DNA from: Chloroflexota bacterium
GTDB lineage: Bacteria; Chloroflexota; Limnocylindria; Limnocylindrales; CSP1-4
Length of the DNA: 64,000 nt
NCBI GenBank assembly: GCA_947475545.1
Contig: CANJLL010000001.1
Coordinates: 434,001 to 498,000 of the forward strand
Direction: 5' to 3'
How positions within the stretch are numbered: the stretch's first letter is position 1; each line of letters starts with the position of its first letter. The position numbers and the translations under genes are program-made. Below are positions 17,324 through 25,293 of this stretch, in pieces. The notes beneath the pieces were generated by a model that ran no database searches, was not told where the DNA came from, and saw only the letters and a program-made list of their open reading frames with translations.

Positions 17324-18341
17324 AGGGCCCGTCGTCCACGCGAACCCGCTGCGTGCCAGGCTTCGAGCTGCAGACCTCGACCGAAGCCCCGGGTTCCACG
17401 GTCGCCCCCGCCGAGAGCCGGATCGTCTTCTGATCCCCGTTCACCACCAGCGCGCAACCACCCACCGGCACCCGCAGCCAGAGCGGCACAAACCGTCCAT
17501 CCATGACGACCGCCGCCGGAGCCTCAGAGGCCACGTGGGGCGACTGGCCCTCCGTCGCCGAGCGCCACGGCTGGTGCCACCCCACCAGGCCTGCTACAAG
17601 CAGCCACACCAGCACCAGCACCGGTGACCGGAGCAGCGACCTGGCATCGGCGGCACGCCCCAGGGTATGCTGGCCAAAGAGCCCAACGATGGTCCCGTAC
17701 GGCCCGTGCGCCAGGTACGCCAGGCGAATCGAGAGCCAGGCCACCTGCCCGTCCGAGACCAGCCCGGACCGGCCGGCGAAGGGACTGAGGACCACCACGG
17801 TCTCCAGCAGGAGGCCCCAGGCCAGGCCCCAACGCCAGCTTCGGCCGGTCGCGACCACCGCGTACGCAATGCCGAACCCGATGCCATTCGTGAAGTGGTA
17901 CGCCCAGCCGGAGAAGGCGGTCAGCGGCGACGACGTGTCGGCGCGGAGCAGCAGCACGCCGTACGAGTCGATGGGCGCCAGCAGCTGCAGCCCCAGCCCA
18001 TAGACGAACGGGACACGGAAGAGGTCGTAGGCCAGCGTGCCCAGCAGACCGCCGATGGCCCCCGCCAGGATCGCCGACCGCGCGACCGGCCATCGGCCCG
18101 TCCGATCCATCCAGATCGCGGCCACCACCAGCGCCGCAACGCACGGGAGGCCGATGACCAGGGCGAAGGTCTGGAAGCTGCCCAGCCCATAGCCCCAGGC
18201 CAGCAGTGGGCAGACGGACCCGCAGGCGCCGACGAAGAGCAGCAGCCGAACCGGGAGCGGGGCCGCGCCAGCCTCGTGAACGACGGCGGAGGCAGGGGAT
18301 GGGAGGGGGTCGTGCGTGGCGTGCGCCTTACCGGCTGCCAC
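17286..18341 (-). CDS. Multi-pass membrane protein with C-terminal extracytoplasmic domain
   Basis: A 351-residue protein with about six or seven membrane helices (roughly residues 30-255), then a soluble 90-residue tail, PLWLRVPVGGCALVVNG onwards, that looks like a small beta domain with two cysteines. GWAYHFTNGIGFGIAYAVV (about 145-163) is a notable conserved-looking helix pair. I do not recognise the family. It lies just downstream of the split lipoprotein gene on the same strand, so both may belong to one envelope unit. The ATG at 18341 is the first start in frame; later ones cannot be excluded. Confidence 0.65.
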   Translation of the reverse strand: MAAGKAHATHDPLPSPASAVVHEAGAAPLPVRLLLFVGACGSVCPLLAWGYGLGSFQTFALVIGLPCVAALVVAAIWMDRTGRWPVARSAILAGAIGGLLGTLAYDLFRVPFVYGLGLQLLAPIDSYGVLLLRADTSSPLTAFSGWAYHFTNGIGFGIAYAVVATGRSWRWGLAWGLLLETVVVLSPFAGRSGLVSDGQVAWLSIRLAYLAHGPYGTIVGLFGQHTLGRAADARSLLRSPVLVLVWLLVAGLVGWHQPWRSATEGQSPHVASEAPAAVVMDGRFVPLWLRVPVGGCALVVNGDQKTIRLSAGATVEPGASVEVCSSKPGTQRVRVDDGPFSGGWLLVDPAE

Positions 18342-18352
18342 GGCGACGCGTG

Positions 18353-18589
18353 CTACCGCGGTCGCGTGGCCAGGCGAAACCAGCTGCCGTCGTTGAGGGT
18401 GTTGGGGTTGAAGCCAGGCTGGTCCGAGGCCAGGTATTCGCCGCGCTGATTGACCCAGTACTCATTCCAACCCACCGGGAGCTGGACGAGTGTCCGGTTG
18501 ACGGGATCAACGTAGGTCTGGACGCCGCCGAGCACCTCGCGCTGCAGGCTCGCAATCCGATCCTGGGACGCCTGGCGCTCCTGAGTCAC
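18353..18589 (-). pseudogene. C-terminal part of the interrupted lipoprotein gene
   Basis: Same frame as the gene ending at 18620, separated only by TAA and ten further sense codons (RAESAALQAQ). It encodes 78 residues, starting in the middle of a coiled-coil helix (QERQASQDRIASLQREVLGG) and ending in a compact domain (VDPVNRTLVQLPVGWNEYW; FNPNTLNDGSWFRL). Starting here would cut the helix. The whole reads as the natural C-terminus of the upstream lipoprotein. Confidence 0.6.
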
Positions 18590-18619
18590 CTGCGCCTGGA
18601 GCGCCGCGGATTCCGCCCG

Positions 18620-19681
18620 TTACTGGGTCAGCATCCGACCGAAGGCCGCGGTGTCCGCCATCTGCTGCTGGAGGCCTTGCCGGAACAGCTGGTGGACCAG
18701 CCGGAAGGGCGCCTCCCACTCGGGCGTGGAGGTGCGGCTGGCCACCACGGTTGAGATCACGCCTCCGTTGCGATCGAGCTGGCCCGCCGGAGCCCGAACG
18801 GCATACGCGAAGTTGACGTACCACGAGGTGATCGAGAGCGATTCGGAGTACAGAAGGGCAAACGAGACGTCTTCCTCCCGCGCCTGCCCGCCGGAGACAT
18901 AGGCGTACCTGATCCGGTACGCGAAGGCCTGCGCAGGCCCGCCAAACCCGCGCTTGAACTCGTCCGCGATCGCGGGCACCTGGGCCACGCTCATCACCTG
19001 GGCCGCCTGGAGGTGTACCAGGACCACGGGCATCCAGTGCTGTGCCACAAACTGGAGCGGATCCGTGATGGGAGGGAAGTAGGCCTTGCCCTGGTAGTTG
19101 CCGCCGATCGGGGCCTGGAAGCCCGCCGGCGCCTGGAACCAGATGAAGTCCTGGATCGGCAGCCACTCGACCGCGAGCCCTGTGGCGGGGTCGGCGATGC
19201 GCGTCTGGAGAAAGGCCAGCCGGCTCCAGTCGGGCAACCACTGCACGGCGCCGCCGGCCTGCCAGTCATCGGGCACCAGGACGACGATCGCCTCGACGTT
19301 CCCGGCCGCTGGGTCGCGGAAGGCCACCCGGGCGAACCGAGCCGGCGAGCGCTGGCCGACAGCGGTCCCGGTGGATCCAGCCGCGCCACCGGGCTCCACG
19401 ACACCGCCGGTTGGCTGGGTGCTTGCCGCGCCACCGGACACCACGATGCCCCCGGTTGCCGCGCCGTCGGTAGTCACGCCGCTCCCGGTTGCCGCGCCGC
19501 CGGGCGCCGCACCGCCGGGAGCCGCAACGTCACGGGTTGGCGAGGGGCTTGCCGCGCCAGTGCACGCGGCCAGGATCGCGGCGACAGCGATCAGGCCAGA
19601 CGCGCGGGGAGACCGTCGGAACGCCGGCCGCGGGGGGTGAACATGGGCGAAGGATGCCACACGGCGCAAGGCACCCCACAT
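18620..19681 (-). CDS. Lipoprotein, truncated by an in-frame TAA
   Basis: A 353-residue exported protein. A hydrophobic stretch ending LAAC gives a lipobox, cysteine at residue 40 from the ATG at 19681 or residue 33 from a GTG at 19660; the latter gives a more normal signal peptide. After it comes an 80-residue linker rich in Gly, Ala, Thr and Val with repeated GGAA units, then a folded domain from about residue 105. The protein stops at a TAA (18620-18622) in mid-helix (FGRMLTQ), while the same frame continues as a convincing C-terminal domain. A CAA-to-TAA change would explain this. Function unknown; probably a surface-anchored protein. Confidence 0.65.
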   Translation of the reverse strand: MWGALRRVASFAHVHPPRPAFRRSPRASGLIAVAAILAACTGAASPSPTRDVAAPGGAAPGGAATGSGVTTDGAATGGIVVSGGAASTQPTGGVVEPGGAAGSTGTAVGQRSPARFARVAFRDPAAGNVEAIVVLVPDDWQAGGAVQWLPDWSRLAFLQTRIADPATGLAVEWLPIQDFIWFQAPAGFQAPIGGNYQGKAYFPPITDPLQFVAQHWMPVVLVHLQAAQVMSVAQVPAIADEFKRGFGGPAQAFAYRIRYAYVSGGQAREEDVSFALLYSESLSITSWYVNFAYAVRAPAGQLDRNGGVISTVVASRTSTPEWEAPFRLVHQLFRQGLQQQMADTAAFGRMLTQ

Positions 19682-19841
19682 CCGGCGATGAGCGCCCGGC
19701 CCGGCGCGCCGGCCAATCCGCAGCGGAACCGCTCGCGCATGCTGACGGTGCCTGTCCTGGCGTGGCTCCTGCGCCCGACGCCAGCGGATAGGATGCGGAG
19801 AACCATCGCCGAGTCGGCCAGCGAACCAGGGGGAGGGACCC

Positions 19842-22109
19842 ATGGACATCGGGACGCCCAGGACACTGCTTGCGCCCGAGCTGCGCGTGGACGGCGTTGC
19901 CAAGGTCACCGGCGCCGCGGCCTACGTGCCCGACATGACGCAGCCCGGGATGCTCCACGCAGCGTTTCTCGGCAGCCCGCGGCCCCACGCGCGGATCGTG
20001 GCGATCGACACCAGTGCCGCGGCCGCCATCCCGGGGGTCCGGGCAATCATCACGGGCGCCGACGTCCGGGGGACCATGACCGGCCATCGGCTCCTGGACC
20101 GGCCGCTGCTGGCCTGGGACAGGGTCCTGTTCGTTGGCGACCGTGTGGCGGCCGTGGCCGCCGAGACCGCGGAGACCGCCGCAGCCGCCGTCGCGGCGAT
20201 CCGCGTCGAATACGAGGACCTGCCGACCATCCTGGACCCGGCGGCCGCGCTGGCTTCGGGGGCACCCATCCTCCACCCGGACGCGGCCGGCTACGAATTC
20301 CTGGGTGGGACCCGCAAGCCCGTGCCCCATCCCAACGTTCAGGGCCGCCTGGTGGTGCGCATGGGCGAGCCGGACATCGAGGCCGTGTTCGCCCGTGCCC
20401 ATCTCGTCGTCGAGGGCACCTGGACCACGCCCCGACAGCACGCCGCCCCAATGGAGCCGCACGCCTGCCTGGTCTGGCTGGACGACGACGGCCGGCTCCG
20501 GGTCCAGACCACCAACAAGGCACCGTTCCCGCTCCGCACCCAGATGTCTCGCGCGCTGGGCGTCGCCGAGGACACGATCGTCGTCCAGGGCGGGATCATC
20601 GGCGGTGACTTCGGCGGCAAGGCCTACTCCATCGACGAGGTCCCGTGCGCCATCCTCGCACGCCTGACGGGCCGACCCGTCCGCGCGGTGACGGAGCCTG
20701 CCCAGGAGCTCGCCGACATCAACGTGCGCCACGCGGCCGTCCTGCGCCTCCGGACCGCCGTGGACGCCGACGGGATCCTGCTGGCCCACCAGGCGCGGAT
20801 CGTCCTGGACGGCGGCGCGTACGCGGCCGCCAAGCCCCTGCCGCACCTCAACATGCCGGGATCGGTGCGGACGCTGGCCGGCTATCGCTGCCCCAACGTG
20901 GACATCGAATCGCTCGCCGTCTACACCAACACGGTCCCCGGCGGAGCGATGCGCGCGCCGGGCGACGTGCAGGCGGGGTTCGCGGGCGAATCCCAGCTTG
21001 ACGAGCTGGCTGCGGTGCTCGGGGAGGACCGGCTGCGGTTCCGGCTCCGGAACGCCGTCCGCGCGGGCGAGCTGGCCGCCACAGGCCAGCGGTACGTCGA
21101 GACCCGGGCCGGCGAGGTCCTCGAGGCGGCGGCCGAGGCCATCGGCTGGGACCGGCCGCGGCCAGCCGGCACTGGCGTGGGGATCGCTGTGAACTCGCGC
21201 CGTCCCGCGGCCGGGAAGATGGCGCTCCGGCTCCGGCTCCACGGCGATGGCACCGTCGAGGTGATCACGGGCGTCTCCGAGCCGGGTGTGGGCACCTGGC
21301 AGGTCATCCGACGCGCCGTGGCGGCCGGCGCCCACATCGCGGAGGATCGGGTCCGGATCTCGCACCGGGCCACCGACCAGGCCGGGTTCGATCCCGGGGT
21401 CGGGGGCAGCCGGATGACCCATGTGGCATCCAACGTGGGCGTCAAGCTGGGCGCGCTGCTGCACGAGTGGTTGCTGGAGCGCCTGCCGCGTGCCATCCCC
21501 GGGGCCGGCCCTGGCGCCGACCTCATGGACGACCGGTTCGTCGACGGCGGGGCAGGGGAGGGGGTGGGCTTCGAGACGGTCGTGGCCGCCCTGGTGGATC
21601 CTGCCCAACCCGTCGAGCTCGCCACCAGCTGGGCGGCGGAGCCCGGTCCGGACGATCCCGAGCCGGCCAGCTTCGTCGCCTGCGCCGTAGAGGCCAGCGT
21701 GGACGCCGAGACCGGCCTCGTCACCATCCGCGACGCGGTGCTGGCCGTAGACGTGGGCACTGTGTTCAATCCCGTGGCTCACCTGGGACAGCTGGAGGGC
21801 GGCTTCGTCTACGGGCTGGGCGGGGCGTTGATGGAGGAGGTGCGGGTGGAGGGCGGCGCCGTCACCACGCGCAACCTCGACGACCTGAAGCTGCCGTCCA
21901 TGCGCGACGCCCCCCCGCTGCGGGTGCTCCAGCTGCCGACGGCCATCGGGCCGGGCGCCTTCGGGGCGAAGATGGCCGGCGAGCTGACGAACACCGCGGT
22001 GGCCGGCGCCGTGTCCAACGCGATCGCCGACGCCTGCGGGGCCCGGGTCCGGGACCTGCCGCTCTCGGCGGAACGGGTGCTCCGCGCAATCCGTGCCGGC
22101 GCTGGCTGA
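19842..22109 (+). CDS. Molybdopterin-binding subunit of a xanthine dehydrogenase-family hydroxylase
   Basis: A 755-residue large subunit of the xanthine/aldehyde oxidase family. The aldehyde-oxidase hammerhead domain occupies about 1-115 (VDGVAKVTGAAAYVPDM); the Moco-binding domains follow, with EPHACLVW, GGDFGGKAYSIDE, GAMRAPGDVQ and GVGTWQVIRRA. The catalytic-glutamate segment near the C-terminus reads LGGALMEE, with GAFGAKMAGELTNTA after it. GGGAGGG precedes the ATG at 19842. It is shorter than XdhB/CoxL-type subunits with a full C-terminus but otherwise complete. No FAD or 2Fe-2S subunit gene is adjacent, which is unusual. Substrate cannot be predicted. Confidence 0.87.
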   Translation: MDIGTPRTLLAPELRVDGVAKVTGAAAYVPDMTQPGMLHAAFLGSPRPHARIVAIDTSAAAAIPGVRAIITGADVRGTMTGHRLLDRPLLAWDRVLFVGDRVAAVAAETAETAAAAVAAIRVEYEDLPTILDPAAALASGAPILHPDAAGYEFLGGTRKPVPHPNVQGRLVVRMGEPDIEAVFARAHLVVEGTWTTPRQHAAPMEPHACLVWLDDDGRLRVQTTNKAPFPLRTQMSRALGVAEDTIVVQGGIIGGDFGGKAYSIDEVPCAILARLTGRPVRAVTEPAQELADINVRHAAVLRLRTAVDADGILLAHQARIVLDGGAYAAAKPLPHLNMPGSVRTLAGYRCPNVDIESLAVYTNTVPGGAMRAPGDVQAGFAGESQLDELAAVLGEDRLRFRLRNAVRAGELAATGQRYVETRAGEVLEAAAEAIGWDRPRPAGTGVGIAVNSRRPAAGKMALRLRLHGDGTVEVITGVSEPGVGTWQVIRRAVAAGAHIAEDRVRISHRATDQAGFDPGVGGSRMTHVASNVGVKLGALLHEWLLERLPRAIPGAGPGADLMDDRFVDGGAGEGVGFETVVAALVDPAQPVELATSWAAEPGPDDPEPASFVACAVEASVDAETGLVTIRDAVLAVDVGTVFNPVAHLGQLEGGFVYGLGGALMEEVRVEGGAVTTRNLDDLKLPSMRDAPPLRVLQLPTAIGPGAFGAKMAGELTNTAVAGAVSNAIADACGARVRDLPLSAERVLRAIRAGAG

Positions 22110-22119
22110 GGGACGATCC

Positions 22120-22998
22120 TTACCGTTCCACGGCCCGGACCAGGTCGCCGAGTCCCAGCGTTCCCAGCCAGCCGGCCAGGCGATCGCGGTCGTGGACGCC
22201 CACTCGCCCTGCATCAGGGTCGAAGGCCGGCGTGAGTGGCGCGTCGCGGCGCAACGTCGCCAGGTCCAGGCAGCGGAACGCATCCTCGCGGCCTGCGAGC
22301 AGCCGGTTCCGGACCCCGGCGGCCTCTACCTCGTCCAATCGATCGTACAGGGCGGCAAGGGAACCGAACCGGCGAATCAGCTCCGGGCCCGCCGCCGGGC
22401 CAATGCCGCGGACACCGGCGTATCCGTCCGTGGCGTCGCCGATCAGCGCCTTGACATCCGCCACCAGCGCGGGCGGCACGCGGTAGGGAGAGCTGGTCTC
22501 CACCTCGGCCGGGCCGTAGCGTTCCACGCCGCCACCGACCTTGGGCCGCAGGACCGCCACCCGCTCATCGGCCATGCCCAGCAGGTCATGGTCGGCGGTG
22601 AAGAGCAGCACATGGTCGAACCCGGCCGCCACGGCCGCCACCGCGATCCCGGCCATCGCGTCATCGGCTTCCCATCCTTCGGCGCGATAGCGAGCCCAGC
22701 CCAGCCTGCCCGCGGCGATGTTGGCGTCGCGCAACTGCGGCAGGAGGTCATCCGGCTCCTGCGCGCCTCGCGGCTTGTAGCCGGGGTAGAGGTCGCGGCG
22801 CCGGGAGCCCGTCGTGCTCTCGAATGCCAACGCTACGTGGGTGGCCTCCTCCGTCCGGATCCGAGCCAGGAGCAGCCGAAGGAAGGTCCGAACCAGGAAG
22901 ACCGGCCGCCCATCGGGCGCGAACACGGGGCTGCCACGCCCCGCGAAGTACGCGCGGTGGGCGATGTTGGCGAAGTCGACGACGAGGAGGCGGCGCAC
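22120..22998 (-). CDS. 5'-3' exonuclease (Pol I N-terminal-domain type)
   Basis: A stand-alone 292-residue flap-endonuclease-like 5' nuclease. LLVVDFANIAHRAYFA (4-19) carries the first metal aspartate, YPGYKPRG the arch lysine/arginine region, EGWEADDAMAGIA the central acidic pair, TADHDLLGM the next aspartate, and IGDATDGYAGVRGIGPAAG the helix-hairpin-helix. All metal-binding positions appear to be present. Such proteins remove RNA primers or flaps. I use the GTG at 22998, six bases after a TACGAT box, instead of an ATG eight codons upstream. Confidence 0.88.
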   Translation of the reverse strand: MRRLLVVDFANIAHRAYFAGRGSPVFAPDGRPVFLVRTFLRLLLARIRTEEATHVALAFESTTGSRRRDLYPGYKPRGAQEPDDLLPQLRDANIAAGRLGWARYRAEGWEADDAMAGIAVAAVAAGFDHVLLFTADHDLLGMADERVAVLRPKVGGGVERYGPAEVETSSPYRVPPALVADVKALIGDATDGYAGVRGIGPAAGPELIRRFGSLAALYDRLDEVEAAGVRNRLLAGREDAFRCLDLATLRRDAPLTPAFDPDAGRVGVHDRDRLAGWLGTLGLGDLVRAVER

Positions 22999-23004
22999 GA
23001 GCCC

Positions 23005-23010
23005 ATCGTA
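23005..23010 (-). promoter_or_regulatory. -10 box (TACGAT) 6 bases before the 5'-3' exonuclease
   Basis: On the minus strand TACGAT is followed by six bases and the GTG at 22998. It fits the leaderless pattern and overlaps the alternative upstream ATG reading. Confidence 0.5.
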
Positions 23011-23063
23011 TGCCGGCCGCATCGGTCAGGCAGCGAGACTTGGACAGCGTCCCGGAGGCGATC

Positions 23064-23390
23064 ATGGGCAATCTGGTCATGCATTTCGAGCTCCACGGGT
23101 CCAACCCGCAGCAGCTTATCGACTTCTACCCGGAGCTCCTGGGCTGGACGTTCACGCGGTTCGGAGAGGTGGAGTACTGGACCATTGACACCGGCCCAAC
23201 GGCCATCGGGAACGTGGCCGGGGTGGCGGGCCACGGGATCAACGGCGGCCTGATCCGGCGCCACGGCCCCGACCCGAGATCGGTGCACCCGTCAACGGAT
23301 GCAGGGCCTCAGGCTACGTCCATCGGCCAGAGATCCCCCGGGGGGATGCCACGGGTTCGAGGCCTGACCGGCGAACCGGGATCCTCTTGA
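23064..23390 (+). pseudogene. VOC (glyoxalase-like) family protein, 3'-truncated and frameshifted
   Basis: The first 70 codons are a normal vicinal-oxygen-chelate half: MGNLVMHFELHG, then FYPELLGWTF and GINGGLIRRHGP. GGAGG lies 6 bases before the ATG. After about 23275 the frame loses family resemblance, but the +1 frame there reads EIGAPVNG, which is the expected next segment, so a one-base shift has occurred; soon after both frames decay. VOC proteins are normally about 120 residues with a second beta-alpha-beta-beta unit that is missing here. The phd/vapC module begins right after, so insertion of the island probably destroyed the gene. Confidence 0.65.
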
Positions 23391-23423
23391 CGATTCCGCG
23401 GCCAGCTTGTACGTTCCGTACAG
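23387..23423 (+). promoter_or_regulatory. Promoter and operator of the phd/vapC module
   Basis: A TTGACG -35 (23387-23392), an 18-base spacer and a TACGTT -10 (23411-23416). An inverted repeat TGTAC-N5-GTACA (23409-23423) covers the -10 and ends two bases before the ATG at 23425. It is a likely autoregulatory site for the antitoxin or antitoxin-toxin complex, as in other Phd/YefM systems. Confidence 0.6.
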
Positions 23424-23424
23424 A

Positions 23425-23769
23425 ATGTACCACGACGCCGATGACCACGGACCCGGGCACGTCAGCATCAGCGAGGCCCGCGCGGACTTCGCCCAGCTGG
23501 TGAACCGGGCCGCCTTCGGGGGCGAACGTGTTCGCGTGGTCCGCCACGGACGGGTGGTCGCGGCCATCGTCCCGATCGAGGACCTCGAGCGCCTGGACCG
23601 CCTGGACCGCGGGCCCGACTCCGCGATGGACGATGTGGGCTCGAAGGGCGATGAGACAAGGCCCGCCGTCGACGACCCAGGCACCCGCGCCGTTCGGCTC
23701 CTCCGCGAGCACGGCGGCGCGATCACGATGACCACCGATCAGATCCTGGCCCTCACCCGGGGGGACTGA
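23425..23769 (+). CDS. Type II antitoxin, Phd/YefM family
   Basis: A 114-residue antitoxin. HVSISEARADFAQLVNRAAFGGERVRVVRHGRVVAAIVPIED (about 12-53) spans the Phd/YefM DNA-binding fold; the acidic, flexible C-terminus would clamp the toxin. It is longer than most members because of a linker around residues 60-90. Its TGA shares one base with the ATG of the PIN toxin gene. I start at the ATG at 23425; a TTG six codons earlier lies inside the operator and is unlikely. Confidence 0.85.
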   Translation: MYHDADDHGPGHVSISEARADFAQLVNRAAFGGERVRVVRHGRVVAAIVPIEDLERLDRLDRGPDSAMDDVGSKGDETRPAVDDPGTRAVRLLREHGGAITMTTDQILALTRGD

Positions 23770-24173
23770 TGGCCGCGGTCCTGGTCGACAGCAATGTGCT
23801 CCTGGACATCCTCACGGCCGATCCACAGTGGGAGTCGTGGTCCGCGGCGGCGCTCCAGGAGGCGGGTGCTGACGCCGCGCTGGTCATCAATCCGCTGATC
23901 TTCGCCGAGGTCTCGGTCGGCTTCTCCAGCATCGAGGCGCTCGACGCCGCGCTGCCCGGCGACCTGTACCGGCGCGAGGACCTTCCGTACGAGGCCGCCT
24001 TCCTCGCCGGCAAGTGCTTCGCCCGCTACCGGCGCGACGGGGGAGCCAGGCGCTCGCCGCTCCCGGACTTCTACGTTGGCGCCCACGCGGCGGTCGCCGG
24101 CTACCGCCTCCTCACCCGCGATGCCACCCGCTACCGGACCTACTTCCCGCGCCTGACGCTCATCGCCCCCTGA
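23769..24173 (+). CDS. PIN-domain toxin (VapC-type ribonuclease)
   Basis: A 134-residue PIN nuclease that would cleave RNA when freed from the antitoxin. The acidic metal-binding set is visible: D8 in LVDSNVLLD, E52 in FAEVSVGF, and the later D in PLPDFYVGAHA and TRDATRY. The protein is full length and looks active. It is paired with a Phd/YefM antitoxin by a TGATG overlap. Codon usage is like the genome. Confidence 0.88.
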   Translation: MAAVLVDSNVLLDILTADPQWESWSAAALQEAGADAALVINPLIFAEVSVGFSSIEALDAALPGDLYRREDLPYEAAFLAGKCFARYRRDGGARRSPLPDFYVGAHAAVAGYRLLTRDATRYRTYFPRLTLIAP

Positions 24174-24337
24174 CCTGTCTGCCGGGGCTCCAGTCGACCG
24201 GCTGGCGGGCCGGCCCGCACATGCGGGTGCCCAACGGGCTCAACGCGCCCAACGCCCAAACTACCAGGACGTCGATGCAGCCGACACACCGGCCGACAAG
24301 GTCCGCCAAACGAGTTGCCTGTCGCTGCGGGCGACGC

Positions 24338-24358
24338 CGTGTCGGTGCAGGCGACACG
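24338..24358 (+). promoter_or_regulatory. Inverted repeat upstream of the tandem hydrolases
   Basis: CGTGTCG-N7-CGACACG, with a second inverted repeat GTCGC-N5-GCGAC just upstream (24321-24335). It is 47 bases before the GTG at 24405. It may be a regulator site for the hydrolase pair or a hairpin ending the vapC message; no T-tract follows. Confidence 0.35.
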
Positions 24359-24404
24359 AAGCGGATACGCTTCCGGAGGCCCCAACCCCGCTAGGAGACC
24401 GCAA

Positions 24405-25277
24405 GTGGACGACGCCAGGTTCGTCGACGTCGATGGCATCCGGACCCGCTACTTCGAGCGCGGAGCAGGGGAGCCCCTCGTCCTGGTCCACGGGGGCAAC
24501 CCCGGCAGCTACTGGAGCGCGGAGGACTGGGCGCCCAACCTGGACGGCCTGGCCAAGGCCGGATTCCGTGCCATCGCCGTGGACAAGATCGGCTGCGGAT
24601 ACACGGACAACCCGACGCGCGACGAGGACTACCTCATCGGCAGTGCCGTGACACACCTCCACGGCTTCGTCCGCGCCCTGGGCCTGGGCCCCGTTCACAT
24701 CGCCGGCCATTCCCGCGGCGGCTACGCGGTCACCCGGCTCGCCCTGGAACACCCCGAGGACGTCCGGACCCTCGTCATCGTCGACAGCTCGAGCCTCATG
24801 ACCCCGCCCAATCCCGGCAACCGCCAGTGGGAGAAGGAGTCGCGGGAGCTCCCGGACCCGCGCGAGCAGTACCGCTACCTCATGACGGTCAACTCGTACG
24901 CCCCGGACCACATCACCGAGGAGCACCTGGACGGGATCCTCCGCTACCAGGCGCTGCCCAAGACGGCCGAAGCCAAGGCCGCCTGGGCGCGCGTCTACGA
25001 GCGCTTCGGGGCCGACCTGATCGAGCGCCAGCACGAGACCCAGGACTGGATCCGCAACGGCGGGATCAAGGCGCCCACGCTGGTCGTCTGGGCCTTCAGC
25101 GATCCCTCCGCGACCATGGAGCGCTGCGGGATCCCGTGCATGAACCTGATCCTGCCCTCGGTCCCGCAGTCGGAGATGCACATCGTCAACCGGGCCGGCC
25201 ACTGCTCCTTCCGCGAGCAGCCAGTGGCGTTCAACGCGGCGGTCACGGACTTCATCCGGCGCCACGGCGCCAGCTGA
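24405..25277 (+). CDS. Alpha/beta hydrolase, meta-cleavage-product-hydrolase-like (tandem copy 1)
   Basis: A 290-residue alpha/beta hydrolase. The oxyanion loop is VHGGNPGSYW (28-37), the nucleophile S103 sits in GHSRGGY, the acid is probably the D in WAFSDPSATMERC, and the histidine is in VNRAGHCSFREQP. The pattern resembles BphD/MhpC-type C-C hydrolases and related esterases. GTG start with AGGAG 7-8 bases upstream. The following gene is a close paralogue, with a blank of 16 bases. No aromatic-degradation genes lie nearby, so the substrate is open. Confidence 0.88.
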   Translation: MDDARFVDVDGIRTRYFERGAGEPLVLVHGGNPGSYWSAEDWAPNLDGLAKAGFRAIAVDKIGCGYTDNPTRDEDYLIGSAVTHLHGFVRALGLGPVHIAGHSRGGYAVTRLALEHPEDVRTLVIVDSSSLMTPPNPGNRQWEKESRELPDPREQYRYLMTVNSYAPDHITEEHLDGILRYQALPKTAEAKAAWARVYERFGADLIERQHETQDWIRNGGIKAPTLVVWAFSDPSATMERCGIPCMNLILPSVPQSEMHIVNRAGHCSFREQPVAFNAAVTDFIRRHGAS

Positions 25278-25293
25278 CCGGGAGGGCAGGGGA

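Noticed and set aside
18629-22283. Long minus-strand open frames opposite the molybdopterin subunit gene
   Set aside because: Composition is typical of the complement of GC-rich coding sequence (His, Arg, Gly, Asp rich) and no motif is present.
23520-23535. CGAACGTGTTCG inside the phd gene as a possible second SOS box
   Set aside because: The spacer is two bases and not four, and it lies inside a coding sequence.
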